Assembly: GCA_029059705.1 (NCBI GenBank)
Contig: JAIDVM010000014.1
Coordinates: 45,055-109,054 of the forward strand
Length of the DNA stretch: 64,000 nucleotides
From: Clostridia bacterium
GTDB taxonomy: Bacteria > Bacillota > Clostridia > Christensenellales > Borkfalkiaceae
Direction: 5' to 3'
The translations under genes and the position numbers were made by a program. Shown in pieces: positions 18,017 to 25,999 of this stretch (positions are counted from its first letter, which is position 1; each line of letters opens with the position of its first letter). The notes below the pieces were generated by a model. It had not been told where the DNA came from. It ran no database searches and saw nothing but the letters and a program-made list of their open reading frames with translations.

Positions 18017-19123
18017 ATGACATCAATAGTCGGCGTAATTTTTTCAAGCATAAACGAAGAAAACGTGCCCGAACTCACCAAATTAAGGTCGATGGGCTCG
18101 ATACCTTACGGCGGAAGATACCGTCTTGTGGATTTTCCGCTTTCGAATATGGTCAACTCGGGAATTACCACGGTTGGCATGATAACCAAAAACAACTATC
18201 AGTCGCTTATGGACCACCTCGGTTCGGGCAAGTACTGGGACCTTGCAAGAAAGGAAGGCGGGCTTATTTTGTTGCCCCCTTACAGCGGCGAGAGCGAAAC
18301 GTTATATAAAAACCGCCTCGAAGCTTTAAAGGGCGCAACGGCTTTCCTTAAAAAGTGCAAAGAGGACTTTGTTGTGCTTGCCGACAGCGACGCGGTTTAT
18401 AAGCTCGATTACAGCAAGGTAATAGATTACCACATTGAAAAGAATGCGGATATCACCATGGTTTACCACGAGCACGAATACGTTAAATCGCACTACAACA
18501 TGGCTTTCGAAACCGCAAAGGACGGAAGGATAACCGACATAGAAATCAATCCCACTTCAAGCGGCGTTAAAAAGAATTACATAAACGTAATGGTTGCGCG
18601 CACCTCGTATCTTTTGAGATTGATTCAGGACGCAATCCAGCACGGCTATACAAGCTTCGGAAGGGATATTTTAAGCCCCGGCGTAAAAACTTATAACCTT
18701 TATGCCTATAAATTTGAGGGCTATTACGCAAATATCAATTCGCTGTGCTCCTATTTCAACGCAAATATGGAGCTGCTCGATAAAGGCGTAAGAACCGAAA
18801 TTTTCGGCGACAGAGCAATTTATACCAAGGTAAACGACAGCGCGCCAGCTAAATTTGCCGACACGGCAAAGGTTAAAAATTCGCTCATTGCCGACGGCTG
18901 CACTATAGAGGGAACGGTTGAAAACTGCGTGCTGTTCCGCGGCGTTAAGATAGGCAAAGGAACGGTCGTTAAAAACTGTATTATAATGACGGACAGCATA
19001 ATCGGCGAAAACTGCAACCTTGCTTACGTGGTAAGCGACAAAAATTCGGTTATACGCGACAACAGAGTGCTTGCAGGCTGCGAGCTTCAACCTTATTTCA
19101 TAAATAAAGGCTCGCTCATATAA
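18017..19123 (+). CDS. glgD: GlgD, regulatory partner of ADP-glucose pyrophosphorylase
   Basis: A 368-residue GlgC paralogue. It keeps the fold (YRLVDFPLSNMVNSGI, LADSDAVYKLDY, FEGYYANINSLCSYFNANMELL and a C-terminal beta-helix). The glycine-rich pyrophosphorylase motif is missing and replaced by FSSINEENVPEL. In Firmicutes GlgC and GlgD form a heterotetramer in which GlgD raises activity. RBS GGGGGA, 14 bases after glgC. Confidence 0.93.
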   Translation: MTSIVGVIFSSINEENVPELTKLRSMGSIPYGGRYRLVDFPLSNMVNSGITTVGMITKNNYQSLMDHLGSGKYWDLARKEGGLILLPPYSGESETLYKNRLEALKGATAFLKKCKEDFVVLADSDAVYKLDYSKVIDYHIEKNADITMVYHEHEYVKSHYNMAFETAKDGRITDIEINPTSSGVKKNYINVMVARTSYLLRLIQDAIQHGYTSFGRDILSPGVKTYNLYAYKFEGYYANINSLCSYFNANMELLDKGVRTEIFGDRAIYTKVNDSAPAKFADTAKVKNSLIADGCTIEGTVENCVLFRGVKIGKGTVVKNCIIMTDSIIGENCNLAYVVSDKNSVIRDNRVLAGCELQPYFINKGSLI

Positions 19124-19140
19124 TAAAGACGGGGGAAAAT

Positions 19141-20706
19141 ATGGCAACTACAAAAACAACTAAACCCGCTGCCGCAAAGCCTACGGCGGCTAAAAAAACC
19201 ACGGCAACCAAGACGACAACGGCTGCGCCCAAAAAGACGGCTGCCGCTAAAAAGCCCGCAATTAAAAAAGCTGCTGCGACTGCGGTTACGGAAAAGAAAA
19301 AAATACTTTTCGTCGCTTCGGAAAGCCAGCCCTTTATTTCTACGGGCGGACTTTCTGAAGTTATCGGTTCGCTTTCAAAGGCGCTTGCATCGACGGGCAG
19401 ATACGACGTAAGGGTGGTAATTCCTCTGTATTCGGACATAAAGAGGGAATACCGCGAAAAATTTACTTATCTCGGCAACCTTTACGTGCACCTTGCGTGG
19501 CGCAATCAGTATTGCGGCATTTTCAGCTATGAGCAGGACGGCGTTATATTCTATTTTATAGACAACGAGTTCTATTTCAAGCGCCCCGGTTGCTACGGCT
19601 ATTATGACGACGGCGAAAGATTTGCATTCTTTTCGAGAGCCGTTCTCGAAATTATGCCTTTTTTGAACTTCTATCCCGAAGTTATGCATTGCCACGACTG
19701 GCAGGCGGCGCTTGCGGCGATTTATCTCAAAACCAATTATTGTTTCAGGGAAGAATATCAGTTTATCCGCGCGCTGTTTACAATTCACAACATAGAATAT
19801 CAGGGGCAGTATTCGCTTGATTTGCTGGGCGATTTGTTCGATATCTACGGCGCATACCGGCACATTGTTGAATACGGCAACTGCATCAACCTTATGAAGG
19901 GCGCAATCGAGTGCTGCGAAAGGTTTTCGACGGTAAGCCCCAAATACGCGGAGGAGATAAAAAATCCTTATTACGCGCACGGGCTTGACCCAATTATCAG
20001 ACGCAACGAGTTTAAGCTTACGGGAATTTTAAACGGAATAGACGACAAGGGCTATAACTGCGCCCTCGACAATCATCTGTTTGCGAATTTCACGCCTGAA
20101 GATTTCAGCGGCAAGGCGGTTTGCAAGAGCGAGCTTCAAAAGATGCTCGGTTTACCTCAAAAGCCCGAAACTCCCATAGTTTCGATGGTTTCGCGCCTTG
20201 TTTCGCATAAGGGCTTGGATTTGGTTACGAACGTAATCGAAGAGCTGTTGCAAGATGACGTTCAGGTAGTAATTTTGGGCACGGGCGACAGCCACTTCGA
20301 GGGCTTTTTCAGCAATCTTGCAAGGAAATACCCCGATAAGCTCAGCGCAAACATAGTATTTAACGGAGATTTATCAAGGAAAATTTATTCTGGTTCGGAT
20401 ATTTTCCTTATGCCGTCAAAATCGGAGCCTTGCGGACTTTCGCAAATGATTGCGTGCCGTTACGGCACAATTCCCGTAGTAAGGGAAACGGGCGGGTTGT
20501 ACGACAGTATTAAACCGCTTGTAAACGGTTACACTTTTGCAAATTACAACGCGCACGATATGCTTTACGTAATTCGTCAGGCAATCTCCGATTATAAAAA
20601 TAAAGAAGAGTGGGCAAAACTTATGTACAGGGCGGCTACGACTGATTTCAGTTGGAGCCATTCGGCAAAGGATTACGAAGCTCTCTATATGAATATGCTT
20701 AAATAA
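19141..20706 (+). CDS. glgA: Glycogen synthase with a Lys/Ala/Thr-rich N-terminal tail
   Basis: A 521-residue GT5 glycogen synthase transferring glucose from ADP-glucose to the glucan end. Residues 1-~53 are a histone-H1-like tail made almost only of A, K, T and P (for example AAAKPTAAKKTTATKTTT), absent from ordinary GlgA. The catalytic domain follows: ILFVASESQPF, then STGGLSEVIGSLSKAL where most family members have KxGGL, HCHDWQAA, LFTIHNIEYQG, and the C-lobe VSRLVSHKGLDL and MPSKSEPCGLSQM. The usual ADP-glucose-binding Lys is therefore Ser here. The rest looks intact, so activity is likely but unproved. Confidence 0.9.
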   Translation: MATTKTTKPAAAKPTAAKKTTATKTTTAAPKKTAAAKKPAIKKAAATAVTEKKKILFVASESQPFISTGGLSEVIGSLSKALASTGRYDVRVVIPLYSDIKREYREKFTYLGNLYVHLAWRNQYCGIFSYEQDGVIFYFIDNEFYFKRPGCYGYYDDGERFAFFSRAVLEIMPFLNFYPEVMHCHDWQAALAAIYLKTNYCFREEYQFIRALFTIHNIEYQGQYSLDLLGDLFDIYGAYRHIVEYGNCINLMKGAIECCERFSTVSPKYAEEIKNPYYAHGLDPIIRRNEFKLTGILNGIDDKGYNCALDNHLFANFTPEDFSGKAVCKSELQKMLGLPQKPETPIVSMVSRLVSHKGLDLVTNVIEELLQDDVQVVILGTGDSHFEGFFSNLARKYPDKLSANIVFNGDLSRKIYSGSDIFLMPSKSEPCGLSQMIACRYGTIPVVRETGGLYDSIKPLVNGYTFANYNAHDMLYVIRQAISDYKNKEEWAKLMYRAATTDFSWSHSAKDYEALYMNMLK

Positions 20707-20728
20707 TTTTACTTTGAAGGAGAACGAA

Positions 20729-23167
20729 ATGAGTAGTACTGCTGTTACCGAAAAGGAAGTTAAGGACGCGATTAAGGGCAAATTGTCGAGATATTTCGGC
20801 GTTGCTCCCGCCGAAGCTTCCAAAGACCAGATTTATAAAGCGGTCGTAATGGTGGTGAGAGACATCTTACTGGAAAAAAGACAACAATTTCATAAGCGCA
20901 TAAAATCGAAGCGTGCAAAGAGAGTTTATTATCTTTGCATGGAATTTTTAATGGGACGTTCGCTTAAAAACAGCTTATATAATTTAAGCGCAACTCCCGT
21001 TTTTGAAAAAGCCGTATCGTCTTACGGGCTTTCTATGGAAGAGCTTTACGAGCTTGAACCCGACGCAGGTTTGGGTAACGGCGGCTTAGGCAGGCTTGCC
21101 GCTTGCTTTTTAGACGCGCTTGCAACGGGCAATTATCCCGCAATGGGCTATTCGCTGCGCTACGAGTACGGACTTTTTAAGCAGAAAATAGTTGACGGCT
21201 GGCAAATCGAGTTGCCCGACGTTTGGCTCCCCGGCGGCGAAGCGTGGCTTACGCAGAGAACGGATAAGTCGTTTATCGTGCGTTTTAACGGACAGATAGA
21301 AGAAAAGTGGACGGAAAACGGGCTGGAAACCAATTATATTAACTGTAAAGAAGTGCAGGCGGTAGCCTACGACATGATGGTTTCGGGCAAGGACAGCGAC
21401 GCCGTTTCGGTTTTAAGGCTTTGGAAGGCGAAGCCCGTGCAGGACTTTAACATGAAGCTTTTTTCGCAGGGCGATTATTATCAGGCGATGACCGACGATA
21501 ACGACGCCGATTTGCTGACGAAGGTTTTATATCCTTCCGACAACCACAACGCGGGAAAATCTTTAAGGTTAAAACAGCAATATTTCCTTTGCTCGGCTTC
21601 TATTCAAAACATAATCGAAGACCACAAGCACAGATACGGGAATTTGATGGATTTGCCCAAGCTTGCGGCAATTCATTTGAACGACACACACCCCGCGCTG
21701 GCTATTCCCGAATTGATGAGAATATTAATCGACGAGTATTTCTACGATTGGAACAAAGCGTGGGCGATAACCACGGCAACGTGCGCTTACACAAACCACA
21801 CGGTGCTTGCCGAAGCGCTTGAAACCTGGTCGGAAGACTTGGTGGAAAGAACCGTTCCCAGAATTCATTCCATAATCAAAGAGATTAACAGAAGGCTTTG
21901 CGAACAGCTTTGGAACAGATTTCCCGGCGAGTGGGCAAAGATTTCGAGAATGTCGATTATGGAGCACGACCGCATTAAAATGGCAAACCTTTGCGTTTAC
22001 GGCGGGCACAACGTAAACGGCGTTTCGGCGCTGCACAGCGAAATCATTAAAAATTCCGTGTTCAAGGATTTCTACGATTTCACTCCCGAAAAGTTTACTA
22101 ACGTTACGAACGGCATTGCTCACAGACGCTGGTTGAACCAATCCAACCCCGAGCTTGCCGCGCTTTTGAACGAGTGCATCGGCACGGGCTACGAGCTTGA
22201 CGGCGCGCAGCTTGCCGAATTTAAAAAGTTTGAAAACGATAAAACGGTAATCAACCGCCTTGACGAAATCAAGCTTTTAAAGAAAAAGCAGTTTGCCGAA
22301 TACGCAAAGAAGAAGCAGGGGCTGATAATCGACCCCAATTCGATGTTCGACGTACAGGCAAAGCGCTTGCACGAGTATAAGCGCCAGCTTTTAAACGTTT
22401 TGAACATAATCGACACTTACCTTGATTTGCAGGATAATCCCGACCTTGATATCGTGCCCAAAACTTACATTTTCGGCGCTAAGGCTGCCCCCGGTTACGA
22501 TATGGCAAAGAAAATTATAAAGCTTATTAATTTCCTTGCCGACGAAATAAGGAGCAACCCGAAAATCAAGGAAAAGCTGAACGTCGTGTATATGGAAGAT
22601 TACAACGTTTCCATGTCCGAAAAGCTTATGCCGGCGAGCGAGGTTTCCGAACAGATTTCGCTTGCAGGCAAGGAAGCGAGCGGTACGGGCAACATGAAGT
22701 TCATGATTAACGGCGCGCTGACAATAGGAACGCTTGACGGCGCAAACGTTGAAATGGCGCAAGCCGTCGGCGACGAAAATATATTTATATTCGGCTACAA
22801 ATCGAACGAGGTCGACGAAATTTGGCGCAACGGTTACAGCTCAAGCAGATATTACAACGAATCGCCTAAGCTAAGAAGAATTGTTGAAGCGCTTATAATC
22901 GGCTTTAACGGTCATTCGTTTGCAGACATTGCAAATTATCTGCTTACCGGTTCGCCGGTAGCCGACCCGTATATGTGCATGGCGGATTTTGCGGCTTACA
23001 GCAGCAAGCAGCACGAAATTTCAAATTTGTACGCGACGGATAAATTTAAATGGAATCAGTCGTCTTTAAGAAATATTGCCGCGGCGGGAATTTTTGCCGC
23101 CGACCGAGCTATCGGGGAATACGCAGCAAATATCTGGAATTTGAAAAGCTTGAAAGAAAATAAGTAA
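20729..23167 (+). CDS. glgP: Glycogen phosphorylase
   Basis: An 812-residue GT35 phosphorylase that releases glucose-1-phosphate from glycogen. Hallmarks: YYLCMEFLMGRSL (~72-84), PDAGLGNGGLGRLAACFLD, HLNDTHPALAIPELMRIL, RLHEYKRQLLN, and the PLP-lysine segment EASGTGNMKFMINGALTIGT. ATG 20729 follows AAGGAG; the TTG at 20714 lies upstream of that site. Last gene of the cluster, before a terminator. No glgX or pulA debranching enzyme lies nearby. Confidence 0.96.
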   Translation: MSSTAVTEKEVKDAIKGKLSRYFGVAPAEASKDQIYKAVVMVVRDILLEKRQQFHKRIKSKRAKRVYYLCMEFLMGRSLKNSLYNLSATPVFEKAVSSYGLSMEELYELEPDAGLGNGGLGRLAACFLDALATGNYPAMGYSLRYEYGLFKQKIVDGWQIELPDVWLPGGEAWLTQRTDKSFIVRFNGQIEEKWTENGLETNYINCKEVQAVAYDMMVSGKDSDAVSVLRLWKAKPVQDFNMKLFSQGDYYQAMTDDNDADLLTKVLYPSDNHNAGKSLRLKQQYFLCSASIQNIIEDHKHRYGNLMDLPKLAAIHLNDTHPALAIPELMRILIDEYFYDWNKAWAITTATCAYTNHTVLAEALETWSEDLVERTVPRIHSIIKEINRRLCEQLWNRFPGEWAKISRMSIMEHDRIKMANLCVYGGHNVNGVSALHSEIIKNSVFKDFYDFTPEKFTNVTNGIAHRRWLNQSNPELAALLNECIGTGYELDGAQLAEFKKFENDKTVINRLDEIKLLKKKQFAEYAKKKQGLIIDPNSMFDVQAKRLHEYKRQLLNVLNIIDTYLDLQDNPDLDIVPKTYIFGAKAAPGYDMAKKIIKLINFLADEIRSNPKIKEKLNVVYMEDYNVSMSEKLMPASEVSEQISLAGKEASGTGNMKFMINGALTIGTLDGANVEMAQAVGDENIFIFGYKSNEVDEIWRNGYSSSRYYNESPKLRRIVEALIIGFNGHSFADIANYLLTGSPVADPYMCMADFAAYSSKQHEISNLYATDKFKWNQSSLRNIAAAGIFAADRAIGEYAANIWNLKSLKENK

Positions 23168-23174
23168 TTATTTA

Positions 23175-23202
23175 AAAGCGGGGCGTTTGCTCCGCTTTTT
23201 TT
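23175..23202 (+). terminator. Terminator of the glycogen operon
   Basis: AAAGCGGGG (23175-23183) pairs with CTCCGCTTT (23190-23198), with one G-U pair, followed by T-rich sequence. Confidence 0.85.
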
Positions 23203-23209
23203 ATAAAAT

Positions 23210-23232
23210 ATTTGTACTATGTCAGACATAAT
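23210..23232 (+). repeat. Dispersed 23-nt motif, copy B
   Basis: Core TGTACTATGTCAGACATAAT (23213-23232), 18 of 23 positions as in copy A. Intergenic, 160 bases from the dif-like site and oriented towards it. Confidence 0.5.
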
Positions 23233-23347
23233 CGGTTATTTTAAGCTTAAAACTCCATGTTTTAGCCGTTAAATTAAAATTTTGACGGCTTTTAAAACTT
23301 TTTGAAATTACCGCAAAAAAACTTTAAAAATTTAATTTGCAAAACGT

Positions 23348-23376
23348 TTGACAAGCATATTTATATGTGATAAGCT
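23348..23376 (+). promoter_or_regulatory. Promoter of the XerS-like recombinase gene
   Basis: TTGACA (23348-23353), 17 bases, extended -10 TG-A-TAAGCT (23371-23376). The transcript would begin near 23383, so the dif-like palindrome is its first structural element. Confidence 0.55.
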
Positions 23377-23392
23377 TAATTTAAGGTTAAAC

Positions 23393-23420
23393 ACTTCGTA
23401 AAAGCTGTGTTTTACGAAGT
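23393..23420 (+). other. Candidate dif-like Xer recombination site (11-6-11)
   Basis: Left arm ACTTCGTAAAA (23393-23403), centre GCTGTG (23404-23409), right arm TTTTACGAAGT (23410-23420). The arms are perfect inverted copies and symmetry continues four bases further out (AAAC/GTTT). An 11-base arm, 6-base centre, 11-base arm is the geometry of dif. By recall, the left arm matches the ACTTCCTAGAA half of the Bacillus-type dif site at 9 of 11 positions. The site is 83 bases upstream of a XerS-like gene, as difSL is upstream of xerS in streptococci and lactococci. No T-run follows, so it is not a simple terminator. Confidence 0.6.
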
Positions 23421-23503
23421 GTTTCATTCTTATAAAACAATTAAAAAAAAGGGCGTGAGTTGCACTTCCTTTGATAAAGTTAAACAAATTAGCGGGGCAA
23501 ATT

Positions 23504-24562
23504 ATGGCGTCGAATTATTACGTTGAAAGAAACAATAAAAATTTAGAAACTATTGAAAGGCTGCTTGACGAAGAGCTGCCCGAATTTTGCTACGATTACT
23601 TTTTGGCGATTGACAGCCAGACTTCCACGCTTACGCGGTTAAATTATGCGCACGATTTGAAAATCTTCTTCCATTTTTTAAGTGAAAAGAAATTCAGAAA
23701 AGGCAAAACGGTTAAAGAAATCACGCTAAACGATTTAGAAGCTGTTACGGGCAACGACATAGAATATTTTTTAAGCTACCTTTCCCACTACGTTTATAAC
23801 GGTTCGGAGCACTCGTGCAACGACAGAGCCAAAGCTCGCAAGCTCTCCTCCGTCCGCGCAATGTTTAAATACTTTTTTAACAGAGGTTTTATAAGCGTTG
23901 ACAACGCGGCAAAGGTTTCCACGCCGAAATTGCACGAAAAACCTATTATCAGGCTTGACGCCGACGAGGTTTTTAACATTATCGACACGGCGGAAAGCGG
24001 CGACGGACTGTCCCCCCACCAGCGCTTTTATCATGAAAAAAACAAGGTGCGCGACACCGCCATTTTGATGCTGTTTTTGGGCACGGGCATACGTATAAGC
24101 GAGCTTGTGGGACTTAACAACAACGATTTGAATTTTAAGGACAACTCATTCGTGGTCACACGCAAAGGCGGCAGCAAGTCAATTTTATATTTCGACGACG
24201 ACGTTGCCGCGGCTTTGCAAAGATACCTCGATTATAAAGAGCAAAACGCAAAAGCGATAACCGAACCAAACGCGCTTTTCGTTTCAAACAACAAAAACCG
24301 CATAACCGTTCGCGCCGTTGAAAATATGGTTCATAAATACGCGAAAATCGTCTCCCCTCTCAAAAATATTTCGCCTCATAAGCTGCGCTCTACCTACGGC
24401 ACCAGCCTTTATAAGGCGACGGGCGATATTTACGTCGTTGCCGACGTTTTGGGGCATAAAGACGTAAACACGACCAGAAAACATTACGCGGCAATCAGCG
24501 ACGACACGCGGCGAAGCGTTGTCGGCAAAGTTAAGCTCACCCGCTACGACGAAGACGAATAA
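23504..24562 (+). CDS. XerS-like tyrosine recombinase
   Basis: A 352-residue site-specific recombinase. The N-terminal SAM-like core-binding domain (~25-150; TLTRLNYAHDLKIFFHFL) is followed by the catalytic domain with GTGIRISELVGL (catalytic Arg), a TRKGGSKS beta-hairpin (Lys), ISPHKLRSTYGTSLY (H-x-x-R), DVLGHKDVNTTRKHY (second His and nucleophile Tyr). The length fits single-recombinase XerS (~356) better than XerC/XerD (~298). No phage or transposon genes are nearby. The adjacent dif-like palindrome and the gene-orientation switch argue for a role in chromosome dimer resolution. ATG 23504 was chosen for the AGCGGGG site upstream; a TTG at 23471 is less likely. Confidence 0.85.
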   Translation: MASNYYVERNNKNLETIERLLDEELPEFCYDYFLAIDSQTSTLTRLNYAHDLKIFFHFLSEKKFRKGKTVKEITLNDLEAVTGNDIEYFLSYLSHYVYNGSEHSCNDRAKARKLSSVRAMFKYFFNRGFISVDNAAKVSTPKLHEKPIIRLDADEVFNIIDTAESGDGLSPHQRFYHEKNKVRDTAILMLFLGTGIRISELVGLNNNDLNFKDNSFVVTRKGGSKSILYFDDDVAAALQRYLDYKEQNAKAITEPNALFVSNNKNRITVRAVENMVHKYAKIVSPLKNISPHKLRSTYGTSLYKATGDIYVVADVLGHKDVNTTRKHYAAISDDTRRSVVGKVKLTRYDEDE

Positions 24563-24584
24563 AAATCATAAAATAACGGGCGAC

Positions 24585-24767
24585 TTACTCGTCGTCCGTT
24601 ATTATTTTGTCTATTTTAATTATAGCGTCGTCGCGGATATCAAGGCACTTTCCGCAGTTATCGCAAATTTTGTTCGCATCCAAATCGCAAATTTCGCACT
24701 CCATGCACCCTATGCACTCCCTGTCGTACAGCTCGCAACGGCGCGCTTTTTCCAAAACTTCTTTCAT
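24585..24767 (-). CDS. Small Cys-rich protein of unknown function
   Basis: A 60-residue protein with eight cysteines. They include CIGCMECEIC and CDNCGKC, spaced like a zinc ribbon or Fe-S ligand set, and the C-terminus is acidic. An AGGTGG ribosome site precedes ATG, so translation is likely. It is divergent from lexA. It is not recognised as a characterised family; a structural zinc-binding role is only a guess. Confidence 0.65.
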   Translation of the reverse strand: MKEVLEKARRCELYDRECIGCMECEICDLDANKICDNCGKCLDIRDDAIIKIDKIITDDE

Positions 24768-24822
24768 ATGCCACCTCTTAAAGCTATTTTATACTAAATT
24801 TAACCGAATTACAAGCAAACTT

Positions 24823-24836
24823 CAAACTTTTGTTTG
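24823..24836 (+). promoter_or_regulatory. Candidate LexA operator
   Basis: CAAAC-TTTT-GTTTG is a perfect 5-4-5 palindrome with the spacing of the Gram-positive box CGAAC-N4-GTTCG, differing by one base in each half. It overlaps the -35 of lexA. Confidence 0.45.
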
Positions 24837-24862
24837 ATTTTTTTACATAACCGTGATAAAAT
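24834..24862 (+). promoter_or_regulatory. Promoter of lexA
   Basis: TTGATT (24834-24839), 17 bases, extended -10 TG-A-TAAAAT (24857-24862). Confidence 0.65.
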
Positions 24863-24886
24863 ATATTTTGACGGAGGGATTTTGAA

Positions 24887-25519
24887 GTGAGCGAAATCAA
24901 GCAAAGAACAGCAACACCCAAACAGCAAAAACGCGCGGTTAAAAAAAGCAACGACGAAGACGCCGTTTTTAAGTTCATAAATAACTATATAATGGAAAAC
25001 GGTTATGCGCCTTGCGTGCGCGAAATGTGCGAAGCGTGCAATTTGAAGTCCACCGCCACCGCTTTTAATATAATTAACCGTTTATGCGAGCGCGGACTGC
25101 TTGTAAAATCAAACGTTAAACGGCGCGCTCTGTCACTTCCCAGCAAGTCGGTTTCGGTGCCGCTCGTGGGCACGGTTGCCGCCGGCGCACCCATTCTCGC
25201 AACCGAAAATTACGAAGGCTTTTATTCCCTTCCTGAAAATTTTTTCTCGGGCGAGGACTTGTTTATGCTGAGCGTTCAAGGCTCGTCCATGATTAAAATA
25301 GGCATGCTCGACGGCGACAAGGTTGTGGTTAAAAAGCAGGAAACCGCCGAAAACGGCGATATCGTCGTGGCGCTCGTCGACGACAGCGCAACCGTAAAAC
25401 GTTTTTATAAACGCGACGGCAAATTTATTCTGCATCCCGAAAACGACGACATGGAGGACTTTGTATTCGACGAAGTATCAATCCTCGGCAAAGTCGTTGG
25501 GCTATTAAGAAATATTTAA
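24887..25519 (+). CDS. lexA: LexA SOS repressor
   Basis: A 210-residue repressor-protease. N-terminal winged helix (~25-85; NGYAPCVREMCEACNLKSTA). S24 peptidase domain with the self-cleavage site VAAGAP (Ala-Gly) near residue 100, the catalytic Ser in QGSSMIKIGMLDGD and Lys in SATVKRF. The first ~25 residues are a basic tail not found in B. subtilis LexA. GTG start at 24887 behind GGAGG. A likely autoregulatory box overlaps the promoter. Confidence 0.95.
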   Translation: MSEIKQRTATPKQQKRAVKKSNDEDAVFKFINNYIMENGYAPCVREMCEACNLKSTATAFNIINRLCERGLLVKSNVKRRALSLPSKSVSVPLVGTVAAGAPILATENYEGFYSLPENFFSGEDLFMLSVQGSSMIKIGMLDGDKVVVKKQETAENGDIVVALVDDSATVKRFYKRDGKFILHPENDDMEDFVFDEVSILGKVVGLLRNI

Positions 25520-25547
25520 AAAATCGGACGTTTAGCGGAGAAACGTT

Positions 25548-25949
25548 ATGAAACTTGACGGATTTGGACTATTAGTAAAAGATATTGCGACAATGATACG
25601 CTTTTATCGGGACGTATTAGGCTTTGAAATCAAAGAAAGCGAAAACGCCGTCAACGTTTATTTGATTAAAGACGGCACGTTGTTTATGCTTTATGAAAGA
25701 AAGAATTTTGAAAGCATGACAAGCCGAAAATACGAGTATATAAACGGATTAAACGGACATTTTGAAATAGCGTTGTATGTAGATACTTTTGAAGAAGTTG
25801 ACAAGCGCTTTGCCGAAGCCGTCGGCAAAGGTGCAACGCCCGTGTTTGAACCTACAACCGAGCCTTGGGGACAAAGAACGTGTTATATTGCAGACCCCGA
25901 AGGCAACTTAATTGAAATCGGCTCCTTTAACAAACCGTTTAAAAAATAA
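25548..25949 (+). CDS. VOC-family (glyoxalase/bleomycin-resistance fold) protein
   Basis: A 133-residue single VOC domain: LDGFGLLVKDIATMIRFYRDVLGF at the start, FEIALYVD in the middle and WGQRTCYIADPEGNLIEIGSF at the end. This gives paired beta-alpha-beta-beta-beta units that usually bind a divalent metal. Substrate unknown; possibilities are glyoxalase-like or resistance functions. It may be co-transcribed with lexA, 28 bases upstream. RBS GGAGA. Confidence 0.8.
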   Translation: MKLDGFGLLVKDIATMIRFYRDVLGFEIKESENAVNVYLIKDGTLFMLYERKNFESMTSRKYEYINGLNGHFEIALYVDTFEEVDKRFAEAVGKGATPVFEPTTEPWGQRTCYIADPEGNLIEIGSFNKPFKK

Positions 25950-25971
25950 ATTCAAATTTGACGTTAAAATG

Positions 25972-25999
25972 ACAGCCTCCCGTTTGGGAGGCTGTTTTC
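25972..25999 (+). terminator. Terminator between convergent VOC and CDF genes
   Basis: ACAGCCTCCC (25972-25981) and GGGAGGCTGT (25986-25995), a perfect 10-bp stem then TTTTC. It may serve both converging genes. Confidence 0.85.

Noticed and set aside
23389..23424. Reading the palindrome as a terminator
   Set aside because: No T-run follows and it lies downstream of the recombinase promoter, not after a gene.
23504..24562. Phage or integron integrase
   Set aside because: No attachment duplication, tRNA target or phage genes nearby; length and the adjacent symmetric site fit XerS better.
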